Shown: one piece after another, positions 7,594-14,588 of the stretch | Position numbering within the stretch: the stretch's first letter is position 1 | How the letters are laid out: the number at the start of each line of letters is the position of its first letter | DNA from: an uncultured Sutterella sp. | GTDB taxonomy: Bacteria > Pseudomonadota > Gammaproteobacteria > Burkholderiales > Burkholderiaceae_F | Reading direction: 5' to 3' | DNA length: 22,556 nt | Assembly (NCBI GenBank): GCA_934255515.1 | Contig: CAKQON010000024.1 | Coordinates: 1-22,556 of the forward strand | Made by a program: the position numbers and the translations under genes | The notes under the pieces: generated by a model | The model's input: the letters and a program-made list of their open reading frames with translations, nothing else | Told to the model about the DNA's origin: nothing | Databases searched by the model: none

Positions 7594-8346
7594 ATGAAGA
7601 AGACTTTTGTTTCAGGGACCGTTGCGCTGATGCTCGCCGCCGCCGCGGGTGCCGCCGCTGCGGGAAGCTTTTCGCTCGGCGCCGCGACTTTCGTGAATTT
7701 CCCAGTCTATAAGGACGCGGATCCGCAGTGGTATCCGCTTCCGGTTGTTCAATATGAAGGCGAACGCTTCTACGTGAACGGCATCGAGGGCGGTGCGTAT
7801 CTCTTCAAAGAGGGCGGCCACAGCCTTCGGCTCGGCGTGAGCTGGATGCCGATGTACTTCAAAACGGACCGTTCCGACAATGCTGCCGTCAGAAAGCTCG
7901 ACGACCGCAAGACGAGCCTCGCGGGCATGCTTTCGTACCAGTGGGCCGGGAATTTCGGCAAGATCTCTGCCGGCGTCAAGGCGGATCTCCTCGGCGAATC
8001 GGACGGCGTTCTGGTGGGTGCGGACTATTCCTACGACTTTCGCTTCTCTAAGCTCGTCGTGACGCCTTCCGTCGGCGTTCTCTGGGCGAACGACAAGTTC
8101 AACGACTACTACTTCGGGATTTCGAGGAACGAAGCTGCGAGGAGCGGCCTCGACGAATACCATCCCGACGGCGGTCTTGCCTATACGGCAGGCGTGAAGA
8201 CCTCGTACGCGATCGACGAGCACTGGGTGGCGTTCGGCACGCTCGGCGCCATGCGCCTTTCCGACGAGGTGAAGGACAGCCCCATGACCGAGAGCAGCGC
8301 CGTCAACTGGACGGTCGGCGCCAGCATCCTGTATCGCTTTGATTGA
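7594..8346 (+). CDS. MipA/OmpV-family outer-membrane protein
   Basis: A 250-residue predicted outer-membrane beta-barrel. An N-terminal signal peptide (MKKTFVSGTVALMLAAAAGAAAA, cut near residue 23) is followed by alternating strands: AGSFSLGAATFVNFPVYKDA, then the YPLPVVQYEGERFYVNG region and the VTPSVGVLWANDKFNDYYFGIS block typical of MipA/OmpV. The C-terminal strand ends in Phe-Asp (SILYRFD). Members are known as a scaffold for murein enzymes (MipA) and as osmolarity- or antibiotic-linked porin-like proteins (OmpV); the role here is undetermined. The ATG at 7594 has GGAAGA 3-8 nt upstream and starts the signal peptide; upstream ATGs at 7534 and 7558 would spoil it. It has its own promoter region and a terminator shared with tonB. 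Confidence 0.88.
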   Translation: MKKTFVSGTVALMLAAAAGAAAAGSFSLGAATFVNFPVYKDADPQWYPLPVVQYEGERFYVNGIEGGAYLFKEGGHSLRLGVSWMPMYFKTDRSDNAAVRKLDDRKTSLAGMLSYQWAGNFGKISAGVKADLLGESDGVLVGADYSYDFRFSKLVVTPSVGVLWANDKFNDYYFGISRNEAARSGLDEYHPDGGLAYTAGVKTSYAIDEHWVAFGTLGAMRLSDEVKDSPMTESSAVNWTVGASILYRFD

Positions 8347-8386
8347 CGCTCATTGACGCCTGCCCGCAAGGGTTTCAGAAGCAGCA

Positions 8387-8424
8387 AAAAGCGCTCTTCG
8401 GATTGAATTTCGGGGAGCGCTTTT
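8387..8424. terminator. Bidirectional terminator between mipA-type gene and tonB
   Basis: A perfect 10-bp repeat, AAAAGCGCTC (8387-8396) and GAGCGCTTTT (8415-8424), sits in the 98-bp gap between two convergent genes. Each strand ends in a T-run within the stem, so it can terminate both the MipA-type gene and the long minus-strand heme operon ending with tonB. Confidence 0.8.
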
Positions 8425-8444
8425 GCGTAGAGACGGTTGAAAGT

Positions 8445-9353
8445 CTATTTGAGCGTAAAGACCACCGGGACGGACACCGTCATGGCCTTCGCGAGCGGAA
8501 GCTTCATGCCCACGAGTCCGTCGGCCGCCTGGAGCGCCGCACGGTTGAGGAGCACCGAATTGTGCTTCTCGCCCACGGCAACCAAGCGGACCACGCCGTT
8601 TTCGTCGATATCGACGGATAGAACAACGCAGCCTTCAATGCCCGTCTGCCTCGCGCGCCTCGGATAGCGTTTATGCGCTTCGATTTCGCGCACGATGAGG
8701 GCAAGCGCCGCGGATTCGTCGCCAAGCGCTGCGTTGCCGCCCGCGTTAGCGACGCCGCCGGCGCCTCCGGATGCTGCAGCACCATTCGTGCCCGTTGAAG
8801 CTTCAGAAGGCGCTTCTTCAGCGGGAGCCGGCTTTTCAGCCACGGGCTTCGGCGCCGGCTTCACGGGTTTGGGAGCGGGCTTCGGAGCCGGTTTGGGAAC
8901 AGGCTTCGGCTTCGGAGGCGGAGGAGGTTCCGGCTCAGGGGGCGGCGGAGGCGGTGGCTCAGGCTCTGGTTCCGGGTCGGGCTCCGGCTCTGGTTCAGGT
9001 TCCGGCGGGGGAGGCGGAGGCTCAACGACCGGCTCGGGTTCCGGCTCGGGCTCTGGTTCTGGCTCCGGTTCAGGTTCAGGAGGCGGTTCGGGCTTCGCGT
9101 CCACTTCGAAGGCGCTTTCGTCGGCCGTGTGTTCGATAAGCGGCTCCTCATCCATCGGCTTCACCTGAGGATCCTCAATGCGCCGGAATTCCGTGACGGT
9201 CACGCGCTCGCGCAGAATCCCCTCGGGAAGGCTCGGCACGGCGATCACCTTCTCGACCACATCAAGGCCCGCCGCAAGCACGGCCGCTACTGCCGCGGCA
9301 ATGACGTAAATGCGCGCCGCCCGGGTGGCGAAATGGGACTCACCGCTCGCCAT
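8445..9353 (-). CDS. tonB: TonB energy-transducing protein
   Basis: A 302-residue TonB that passes proton-motive energy from ExbB-ExbD to outer-membrane receptors. Layout: cytoplasmic start, one membrane anchor (about 13-30, YVIAAAVAAVLAAGLDVV), a long rigid Pro-rich linker (87-178), a Gly/Ala spacer, and the C-terminal TonB domain (about 215-302). The last domain has RYPRRARQTGIEGCVVLSVDIDENG, typical of the family, and ends in the strand VSVPVVFTL. ATG 9351-9353 overlaps the exbD stop by 14 nt, implying translational coupling, and places the anchor at the right distance; a start at 9413 would add 20 Arg-rich residues. Probably the dedicated partner of the receptor in the same operon. Confidence 0.93.
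   Translation of the reverse strand: MASGESHFATRAARIYVIAAAVAAVLAAGLDVVEKVIAVPSLPEGILRERVTVTEFRRIEDPQVKPMDEEPLIEHTADESAFEVDAKPEPPPEPEPEPEPEPEPEPEPVVEPPPPPPEPEPEPEPDPEPEPEPPPPPPPEPEPPPPPKPKPVPKPAPKPAPKPVKPAPKPVAEKPAPAEEAPSEASTGTNGAAASGGAGGVANAGGNAALGDESAALALIVREIEAHKRYPRRARQTGIEGCVVLSVDIDENGVVRLVAVGEKHNSVLLNRAALQAADGLVGMKLPLAKAMTVSVPVVFTLK
8820..9095 (-). repeat. Glu-Pro / Lys-Pro dipeptide repeat tract inside tonB
   Basis: The linker of TonB is a run of Glu-Pro dipeptides and poly-Pro blocks (residues about 87-147), then a Lys-Pro/Ala block (about 147-175). In DNA this appears on the plus strand as repeated GGCTCnGGTTC-like hexamers. Acidic then basic Pro-rich halves are known for TonB; the number of repeats may vary between strains through slippage. 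Confidence 0.85.
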
Positions 9354-9777
9354 TGCCGTTCTCTTTAGAGGGCTCTGCAGGCGTCGAACCCGGATCGCGC
9401 GTGCTGATGACAAAGCGCCCGGCGCGCTTCACCTTGACGAGGTCGAGCACCTTCACGAATGCCGCGAAGGGAGCCTTTTCATCCATGTAGATGTTGAGGA
9501 GCTTGTCGGGATCCGCATCGAGCCTGAGGGAGAGTTCGTCGAGCGTCACAGGGTCGGCATTGACCGCATAGGTCCCGTCCGCCTTGACGGAGAGGAGTAT
9601 TTCATTTCTCTCGTGGCTCGACTCCGCGTTCTTCGCTTCCGGAAGGATGATCTCCAGCACCGGACGCGAGAAGCTCATCGTGAGGACGAAGAAGATGATG
9701 AGCATGAAGAGGCAGTCGATCAGAGGCGTGAGATCGATCTGGGGCTCCTCGTCAAAGTCGAAGAAGCTCGAATTCAT
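9340..9777 (-). CDS. exbD: ExbD-type biopolymer transport protein
   Basis: A 145-residue single-pass inner-membrane protein of the ExbD/TolR family, part of the proton channel that energises TonB. The N-terminal membrane segment (residues about 15-37: IDLTPLIDCLFMLIIFFVLTMSF) contains the conserved Asp of the DLTPLID motif that takes part in proton movement. The periplasmic domain follows (EILLSVKADGTYAVNADPVTLDEL), ending in a Pro/Ser/Asn-rich tail. AGGAG lies 6 nt upstream of the ATG. It starts 12 nt after exbB and overlaps tonB, a classic exbB-exbD-tonB arrangement. Confidence 0.93.
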   Translation of the reverse strand: MNSSFFDFDEEPQIDLTPLIDCLFMLIIFFVLTMSFSRPVLEIILPEAKNAESSHERNEILLSVKADGTYAVNADPVTLDELSLRLDADPDKLLNIYMDEKAPFAAFVKVLDLVKVKRAGRFVISTRDPGSTPAEPSKENGNGER

Positions 9778-9789
9778 GGCGCGCTCCTC

Positions 9790-10443
9790 TTAGAACCCGG
9801 AACTTTCGTCGGCGCCCTTGGCGCGCTTCGCACGGATCTTTCTCATCACTTCGAGCGCGCGGTAGCTGTGCTCGATTGCTTCAATGTGAAAGCCCCTGAA
9901 TTTGAGCATCAGGTAGTAGTAGCACATGAGGGTCGGGATCGCGACCGAGAGCCCCATGATGGTGGTGATGAGCGCGGACCAGATGCCCGACGCCAGAATC
10001 TGGGCGTTGGCGTGCGTGACGTCGCTCATGCTCTGAAAGACGTCGACCATGCCCCAGACGGTGCCTAGCAGACCGAGAAGCGGGGAAACGACGGAAATGA
10101 GCTTCAGCCAGCAGAGGCCGTTCGTGACGCGCTTGAAGTTCCGGTGGAAGAGGTAGCCCACTTCGGCGCGGATGTCGTCCGAGTGCTCGCCGTGCGTGGT
10201 GACGATTTCGTAGATGATGCGGATGAGCGGGTTGGCCTTGTTCGGATCCACGAACCTGAGGCACCGTTCGTTGCCGCGTTCAAGGTCGAGAAAGTCGCGG
10301 CGGAAGTTGCGCCAGACGGCCGTCATGTAAAGCAGCTGCCAGACGGCAAGGTAGACGGCAAAGAGGGACACAAAGACAAGCGTCACGCCGGCCGGGCCGA
10401 TCATCGAGTAGATGTAGGCGAGTCTGTCCGCGGAGAGTTCCAT
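9790..10443 (-). CDS. exbB: ExbB/TolQ/MotA-family proton channel protein
   Basis: A 217-residue inner-membrane protein that forms the pentameric proton channel around ExbD. Three membrane segments are seen: residues about 13-38 (MIGPAGVTLVFVSLFAVYLAVW), about 113-135 (LISVVSPLLGLLGTVWGMVDVF, with the typical GLLGTVWGM turn) and about 152-175 (IWSALITTIMGLSVAIPTL). A large cytoplasmic loop lies between the first and second. It is the first gene of the energising trio, 66 nt after the flavodoxin gene; the gap holds a perfect stem-loop. The start is preceded by an A/G-rich stretch with GGGGA. Confidence 0.92.
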   Translation of the reverse strand: MELSADRLAYIYSMIGPAGVTLVFVSLFAVYLAVWQLLYMTAVWRNFRRDFLDLERGNERCLRFVDPNKANPLIRIIYEIVTTHGEHSDDIRAEVGYLFHRNFKRVTNGLCWLKLISVVSPLLGLLGTVWGMVDVFQSMSDVTHANAQILASGIWSALITTIMGLSVAIPTLMCYYYLMLKFRGFHIEAIEHSYRALEVMRKIRAKRAKGADESSGF

Positions 10444-10470
10444 TTTTATTTTCCCCTTCTTCTGCTTGCG

Positions 10471-10495
10471 CCCTTTTCCCGCTTAGGGAAAAGGG
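10471..10495 (-). other. Perfect stem-loop between the flavodoxin gene and exbB
   Basis: CCCTTTTCCC (10471-10480) and GGGAAAAGGG (10486-10495) form a perfect 10-bp stem with a 5-nt loop. On the transcribed (minus) strand no T-run follows, so it is not a normal terminator. It more likely sets mRNA processing or stability, or partial attenuation, between the uptake genes and the exbBD-tonB trio. Confidence 0.65.
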
Positions 10496-10509
10496 CATCG
10501 AGGAGATGA

Positions 10510-11013
10510 TCAGTTGAAGAATTGCTGCCAGGCCGCGGCAGCGTTGAGGGCGTCGAGGCGGTCCGGATGGTGTTCGGCGGCCTTTCTTCTCGCCTCGCGT
10601 TCGGGCGAGACTTCGCCTCCCATCATTGCCGACATCTGCGCGAAGAGTTCCGGGTCAATGCGTCCCTGGCAGAGGAAGATGCCGGCGAGCTCGGCGCCCG
10701 GAGCGGAAGCGACGAGCGCTTCCGATGTTTTCTTCATCCATTCGAGCGCGCGTTCGGCCTTCGGGTCGCCGCCCATCGTGGCAAAGCAGGCGATTTTCTT
10801 GCCGGCGAGCTTCGGCGCGACGGCCTTCGTGTCTTCCGGGGCCATGCCGCGGTCGCACCAGAAGAAGAGGCCGACGGGATTGAAGCCGGAGAAGTCCTCA
10901 GGGAGCTTGTCGGCGGTGGTGAGAAGCGCGTCCGGGAGGCTGTCCGCAACGGCATGAGCGATGATCCGCGTGTTGCCGGTCTTGGAGCTCACAATCAGAA
11001 GGGGCTTTGTCAT
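10510..11013 (-). CDS. Flavodoxin-family protein of the heme operon
   Basis: A 167-residue flavodoxin-fold protein. The FMN phosphate loop is plain at the N-terminus (LIVSSKTGNTRIIAHAVAD, residues about 6-24). Later blocks include LFFWCDRGMAPED, IACFATMGG and the C-terminal IFLCQGRIDPELF, shared with the second flavodoxin of this window at 19316. A tail with HHPDRLDALNAAAAWQQFF ends the protein. Flavodoxins can reduce the iron-sulfur cluster of radical-SAM enzymes, so an electron donor for HutW is a reasonable inference; a direct role in heme or bilin reduction, as for HmuF-like or BilS-like flavodoxins, is also possible. AGGGA lies about 10 nt before the ATG. It lies 22 nt after hutX. Confidence 0.85.
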   Translation of the reverse strand: MTKPLLIVSSKTGNTRIIAHAVADSLPDALLTTADKLPEDFSGFNPVGLFFWCDRGMAPEDTKAVAPKLAGKKIACFATMGGDPKAERALEWMKKTSEALVASAPGAELAGIFLCQGRIDPELFAQMSAMMGGEVSPEREARRKAAEHHPDRLDALNAAAAWQQFFN

Positions 11014-11035
11014 TTCTTTTATTCCCTACAGAAAA

Positions 11036-11569
11036 TCAGGCGCAGAACTTTTCGCGATCGGCAAAGAAGGCGGTCTTCACCGATTCGATGATCTGGTGGT
11101 TTTCGCGGCCCGCGTAGACCGAGAAGCTCACGCGCCCTTCGGCGTCGAAGAAAAGGACGGAGAGCGATTCGCGGCCCATGAAGGGCATCGTGACGAAGGC
11201 GGCGGCCTTGATCTTTTCGTAGGCGAGGTGGCCGCCGACGACAGCGTCCTTCGCGAGGATGTTGTAGTAGCCCATGGCGCGCTTTCCCGTAGAGAGCTTC
11301 GCCGCGATTTCAAAGACGTGGCCTTCGTGAGTGATGAAGAGCGTCGCCTTTTCCCAGGCGGCAAGGGCCGCCCAGAGATTGTCGAAGCGTTCGTTCATGT
11401 CGCCCGTCACAAAGGAGACGCGGTCGGCGGGGAGGCGCTGGGCGGCTTCGATCTCCGTCATGCCGAGCTTTCCGGCTATGGACGAGACCGTAACCGGGAA
11501 CTTTGCGTTCATGAGTTCGTTGATGGTCGCGGCTTCGGCTTCCGTGGGGGTGATGCGTTCGATGGTCAT
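11036..11569 (-). CDS. hutX: HutX/ChuX-type cytosolic heme carrier
   Basis: A 177-residue protein of the HutX/ChuX family, small cytosolic heme-binding proteins that receive heme after import and hand it on. A helical N-terminal part (MNAKFPVTVSSIAGKLGMTEIEA) precedes the beta-rich heme-binding region with GHVFEIAAKLS, MGYYNIL, FMGRESLSVLFFD and FSVYAGRE, matching the family blocks. In the known Vibrio system HutX works with HutZ (absent here) and in enteric strains ChuX sits with ChuW, the HutW equivalent, so its presence supports heme as the operon's substrate. AAGGA lies about 11 nt before the ATG. It lies between the transporter ATPase and the flavodoxin genes. Confidence 0.9.
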   Translation of the reverse strand: MTIERITPTEAEAATINELMNAKFPVTVSSIAGKLGMTEIEAAQRLPADRVSFVTGDMNERFDNLWAALAAWEKATLFITHEGHVFEIAAKLSTGKRAMGYYNILAKDAVVGGHLAYEKIKAAAFVTMPFMGRESLSVLFFDAEGRVSFSVYAGRENHQIIESVKTAFFADREKFCA

Positions 11570-11639
11570 GTTCGTGTGCGTCCTTTTGGATCAGGGAGGA
11601 TGGTTGCGCAGGGCTCCGGAAATTGAAGTCCCGCAGCTG

Positions 11640-13163
11640 TCAGTGGGTGTTTCGGGGTTCGGTGGAAGAGGCCTCTGCGGGCTGCAGATCCCGCATGCGG
11701 AGCGCCCTGTCGCAGATGCCGAGGAGTTCGAGGTCGTGCGTAATGAGAAAGACCGCGCGGCCGCGGGCGGCTTCATCCCTGAGAAGCTTCGCGATGCAGG
11801 CCATGTTGGCGCCGTCAAGCCCTGAGGTCGGTTCGTCGAGAATCAGAATGGCGGGGTTCTTCACGAGCGCGCAGGCAATGACGACGCGCTGCTTTTCGCC
11901 GCCCGAGAGGCTCTGCGGGTGGCGGCCGGCAAGGTGCGTGAGGTTGAGGCTCTTCAGAATCTCCTCGGCGCGCCGGACCTGGCTCGCGTTCAATTTCACG
12001 TGCGCGAAGCGCTGCCAGAAGCCCTTCCTGACGTTCATTGCAGCAATGCCCGCTTCCATCGCGCAGATCACTTCCTCGCGCACGGTGCGCATCTGAAGCT
12101 GGTGGTCGGCGTTCTGGAGAACGAGCCCCGAATGCGGCATGAGGCCGCCTTCGCCCACGGGGCTTCCGCAGACGGCGAACGACCCTTCGGCCTTATTGAG
12201 GCCCGTGAGAATGCGGGCGAGGGTGGTTTTCCCCGTGCCGTTGCTCCCGATCAGCGCCGTGACGCCTGCCGGCACCGCAAAGGACGCGTCCGTGAAGACG
12301 GGCTTTTCGGGCGTATAGGCGAAGGACATGCGGTTGGCGGAGAAGACGCTCTTTCCCGCCTCGTCAAGCGGAACCGGTCTCTCAAAGACCACATCGATCG
12401 GGGCAAGAGTCTCGCGCGGATCGGCGACGTCGGCCTTTCGCAGACCCCAGCGTGCGCGAAGAGCATCGTTCCTGAGCATTTCCCAGGAGCCCGAGGCTTC
12501 AATCCGGCCCTTAGACATTACGATCACTTCGTCCGCGACGTCCCTCAGCCAATAGAGCCTGTGGTCGACCACCAGAATGGCGGCGCCTTCCTTCTTGAGT
12601 TCGCCCATCGTAACGGCAAGCGACTCCGTCGCTTCCGGATCAAGGTTGGCGCTCGGTTCGTCGAAGATGAGAACGCGGGGGCCGAGCGCGAGAATGCTCG
12701 CGAGCCCCACCTTCTGCTTCTGGCCTTCGGAAAGCTCGTGAATGTCCTGCTTGAGGAGATTCGTGATGCCGAGCCGGTCGGCGGCGGCGAGAACGCGCTC
12801 TTCAATGGTTTCGGGAGCAACGCCGCGGCTTCTCAAGGCAAAGGCGATTTCGTCGCCGACGTTCAAGGCGAAGAACTGCTCCTCGGGATCCTGGAAAAGC
12901 GTGCCCACGTGTTCGGCAAGTTCCGCCACGGGCGTTTCCGACACGTCGCAGCCGGCGACCCGAACGGAGCCCACAACCTTTCCGCCATAGATCTGCGGGC
13001 AGAGGCCGTTGGCGAGCCGCATGAGGGTGGTCTTGCCGCACCCGGAAGCGCCGGTGACGACCTTGAGTTCGCCTGCGTGCACCGTGAGCGAAATATTTCT
13101 CACGGCCTCTTCACTGGTGTTGGCGTAGACGTAGGAGACGTTTTTGAATTCAATCATCGGCAT
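11640..13163 (-). CDS. ECF-type transporter ATPase with two fused nucleotide-binding domains
   Basis: A 507-residue protein with two ABC ATPase domains in tandem, equivalent to EcfA and EcfA' joined. Domain 1 (about 1-230) has Walker A GASGCGKTT (38-46), signature LSEGQKQKV and Walker B VLIFDEPSANLDP. Domain 2 (about 285-490) has GSNGTGKTT, LSGGEKQRV, ILILDEPTSGLDG and switch His in LITHDLE. Both sites look catalytically intact. Fused ATPases are known for ECF transporters that go with Trep_Strep/MptD-type S components. The start at 13163 is favoured by GGAG 9 nt upstream; ATG at 13172 abuts that GGAG. It begins 16 nt after the ecfT stop. With EcfT and the S protein it should form the inner-membrane importer. 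Confidence 0.9.
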   Translation of the reverse strand: MPMIEFKNVSYVYANTSEEAVRNISLTVHAGELKVVTGASGCGKTTLMRLANGLCPQIYGGKVVGSVRVAGCDVSETPVAELAEHVGTLFQDPEEQFFALNVGDEIAFALRSRGVAPETIEERVLAAADRLGITNLLKQDIHELSEGQKQKVGLASILALGPRVLIFDEPSANLDPEATESLAVTMGELKKEGAAILVVDHRLYWLRDVADEVIVMSKGRIEASGSWEMLRNDALRARWGLRKADVADPRETLAPIDVVFERPVPLDEAGKSVFSANRMSFAYTPEKPVFTDASFAVPAGVTALIGSNGTGKTTLARILTGLNKAEGSFAVCGSPVGEGGLMPHSGLVLQNADHQLQMRTVREEVICAMEAGIAAMNVRKGFWQRFAHVKLNASQVRRAEEILKSLNLTHLAGRHPQSLSGGEKQRVVIACALVKNPAILILDEPTSGLDGANMACIAKLLRDEAARGRAVFLITHDLELLGICDRALRMRDLQPAEASSTEPRNTH

Positions 13164-13179
13164 TGGATGCATCTCCGGG

Positions 13180-13962
13180 TTAATGCATCATGGTGATCTT
13201 GGCGGCCCAGATGTGGCGGAGGAAGATTTCCGCGAGGACCGTGAGGACGGTAAAGACGAAGAGGAAAGAGAGCACCCGCGCATCGATCGTTTTCATCGTG
13301 CGGCCGTCGGTGCGCATCGTGCGCTTCGTCGTGCCGAGGCCCTTGAGCTCTGAAGCAACGCCGAGGGTTTCGGACGATTTGAGCGCCCGGAAGAGAATGG
13401 GAGCGAGGATGAGGCGCGCGCAGAGGAGCGGCCGGCAGGTCATCATCACGGGACCTACAGGCCAGCCGCGGATCCTGAGCGTCTCCCAGACCTGACGGAT
13501 GTCGTTCGTGAAGGTCGGGATGAAGCGGAGCATCACTGCAGTCGGCAAAAAAATGCAGAAGGGAAGGCGGATGCGCTCGAGGGTCGCCAGCAGGTCCTCA
13601 ACGCGCGTCGTCATCGCGAGCACCATGACGACATTCATCATCGAAAGGCCGCGCATGAAGGGAACGAAGAGCGCGCGCAGCGTGATGCCGCCCATGGCGG
13701 GGAGCCACTCTTCAAGAAGGAGCCCGAAAAGTGCGGCAATCGCCATCATCACGGCCATGAGGCCGTAGAGAACGGCGAGGAGCCCCGGGCGCTTGAGATA
13801 GAGCGCATAGATGAGGCTCGAGGCGAAGATGATGATCTGCGAGATGACGCCCGAGCAGGCGACGGTGAGAATGGCGACCACGAGCGTGACGGCAAGCTTC
13901 GTCCTTGCGTCGAGGAATTTGAGCACGCTCGAGTCGGCGCCTTTAGCGAACAAAGCCCGCAT
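13180..13962 (-). CDS. ECF transporter transmembrane subunit EcfT (CbiQ-like)
   Basis: A 260-residue integral membrane protein that couples ATP hydrolysis to the substrate-binding S component. An N-terminal LKFLDARTKLAVTLVVAIL, typical of EcfT, begins a block of four to five membrane helices to about residue 130. A cytoplasmic coupling region follows with the two Arg-Gly sites characteristic of EcfT (ETLRIRGW and SELKGLG), and a last helix near the C-terminus. The ATG at 13960-13962 has GGAG 9 nt upstream and overlaps the S-component gene by 20 nt; a start at 14070 would add a Ser/Arg-rich stretch unlike the family. Part of the S-T-AA' cassette. Confidence 0.9.
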   Translation of the reverse strand: MRALFAKGADSSVLKFLDARTKLAVTLVVAILTVACSGVISQIIIFASSLIYALYLKRPGLLAVLYGLMAVMMAIAALFGLLLEEWLPAMGGITLRALFVPFMRGLSMMNVVMVLAMTTRVEDLLATLERIRLPFCIFLPTAVMLRFIPTFTNDIRQVWETLRIRGWPVGPVMMTCRPLLCARLILAPILFRALKSSETLGVASELKGLGTTKRTMRTDGRTMKTIDARVLSFLFVFTVLTVLAEIFLRHIWAAKITMMH

Positions 13963-14485
13963 GCTTGAGTTCTCCAACAGTTTTCCAGCCGAACCAGAGG
14001 CCGAAGAGGGATCCGAGGTAGCCGCAGGCGACGATCGGGATGATGATCGTGATGAGTGCCGGACTCTCACGCATGAAGAGGTAGGAAACGCCGAGCGACA
14101 ACCCCTTGCTCATGAGGTCGTACATGCCGACCGCAACCCAGGGGGCCCAGCGCTTGCCGGCGCCCCCGGTAAGCCAGACCGCGGCTTCGCCGATGAGCGC
14201 GGCGACGAGCGCCGCAGGGAGAAGCGTGAGGCTTCCGCCCAGAAGACAGACGCTCACGATCATGGATATGACCGTGAAGAGAAGGAGCGTCCCCCATTTC
14301 GGAACCTTTGTGAGGAGAACGATCATCAGGGTCGTATAGACCAGATTCTTCGCGACGAGTCCGATGGGATTCATGCCGCCGCCCGCGAGGGCGATGAGGA
14401 GGCTTGAGAGCTTTGCCGCAGCGGCAAAAACGCCGATGAGGACGAGCTCGCGCGCTTCCCAGTAGCGTTTGATGGGGGGATTCAT
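13943..14485 (-). CDS. Putative ECF transporter substrate-binding (S) component, Trep_Strep/MptD type
   Basis: A 180-residue, very hydrophobic protein with about five to six membrane segments: FAAAAKLSSLLIALAGGG, LVYTTLMIVLL, LLLFTVISMIVSVCLL, LLPAALVAALIGEAAVW and IIIPIVACGYLGSLFGLWFG. Size, N-terminal RELVLIGVFAA and position directly before EcfT fit an ECF S component of the Trep_Strep/MptD kind, whose substrates are largely undefined. Placed between a TonB receptor and EcfT/EcfAA' in a heme operon, it is inferred to bind heme or a related tetrapyrrole; no motif here proves that. No strong Shine-Dalgarno precedes the ATG. Confidence 0.8.
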   Translation of the reverse strand: MNPPIKRYWEARELVLIGVFAAAAKLSSLLIALAGGGMNPIGLVAKNLVYTTLMIVLLTKVPKWGTLLLFTVISMIVSVCLLGGSLTLLPAALVAALIGEAAVWLTGGAGKRWAPWVAVGMYDLMSKGLSLGVSYLFMRESPALITIIIPIVACGYLGSLFGLWFGWKTVGELKHAGFVR

Positions 14486-14527
14486 CGTGAGGCACCCACA
14501 GAGGTTTCGAAAGGGGAGAAGCGACCG

Positions 14528-14588
14528 CAGTCCCTGCAGTCGGGAAAACCGCAGGGACTGTGATCAACACTCAACAGGACATGAGTGT
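14528..14588 (-). other. Two inverted repeats between the receptor and S-component genes
   Basis: CAGTCCCTGC (14528-14537) and GCAGGGACTG (14551-14560) form a perfect 10-bp stem; ACACTC (14567-14572) and GAGTGT (14583-14588) form a 6-bp stem reaching into the receptor stop codon. Neither is followed by a T-run on the minus strand. They may adjust mRNA levels between the receptor and the transporter genes, or mark a recombination joint. Confidence 0.5.

Noticed and set aside
8695..9168. Plus-strand open frame of 157 codons rich in Gly and Ser opposite tonB
   Set aside because: It is the complement of the TonB Pro-Glu tract; low-complexity Gly-Ser with no start signal or domain.
11919..13196. 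Plus-strand open frame of 425 codons opposite the ECF ATPase gene
   Set aside because: Antisense shadow of a gene with two intact sets of ABC motifs.
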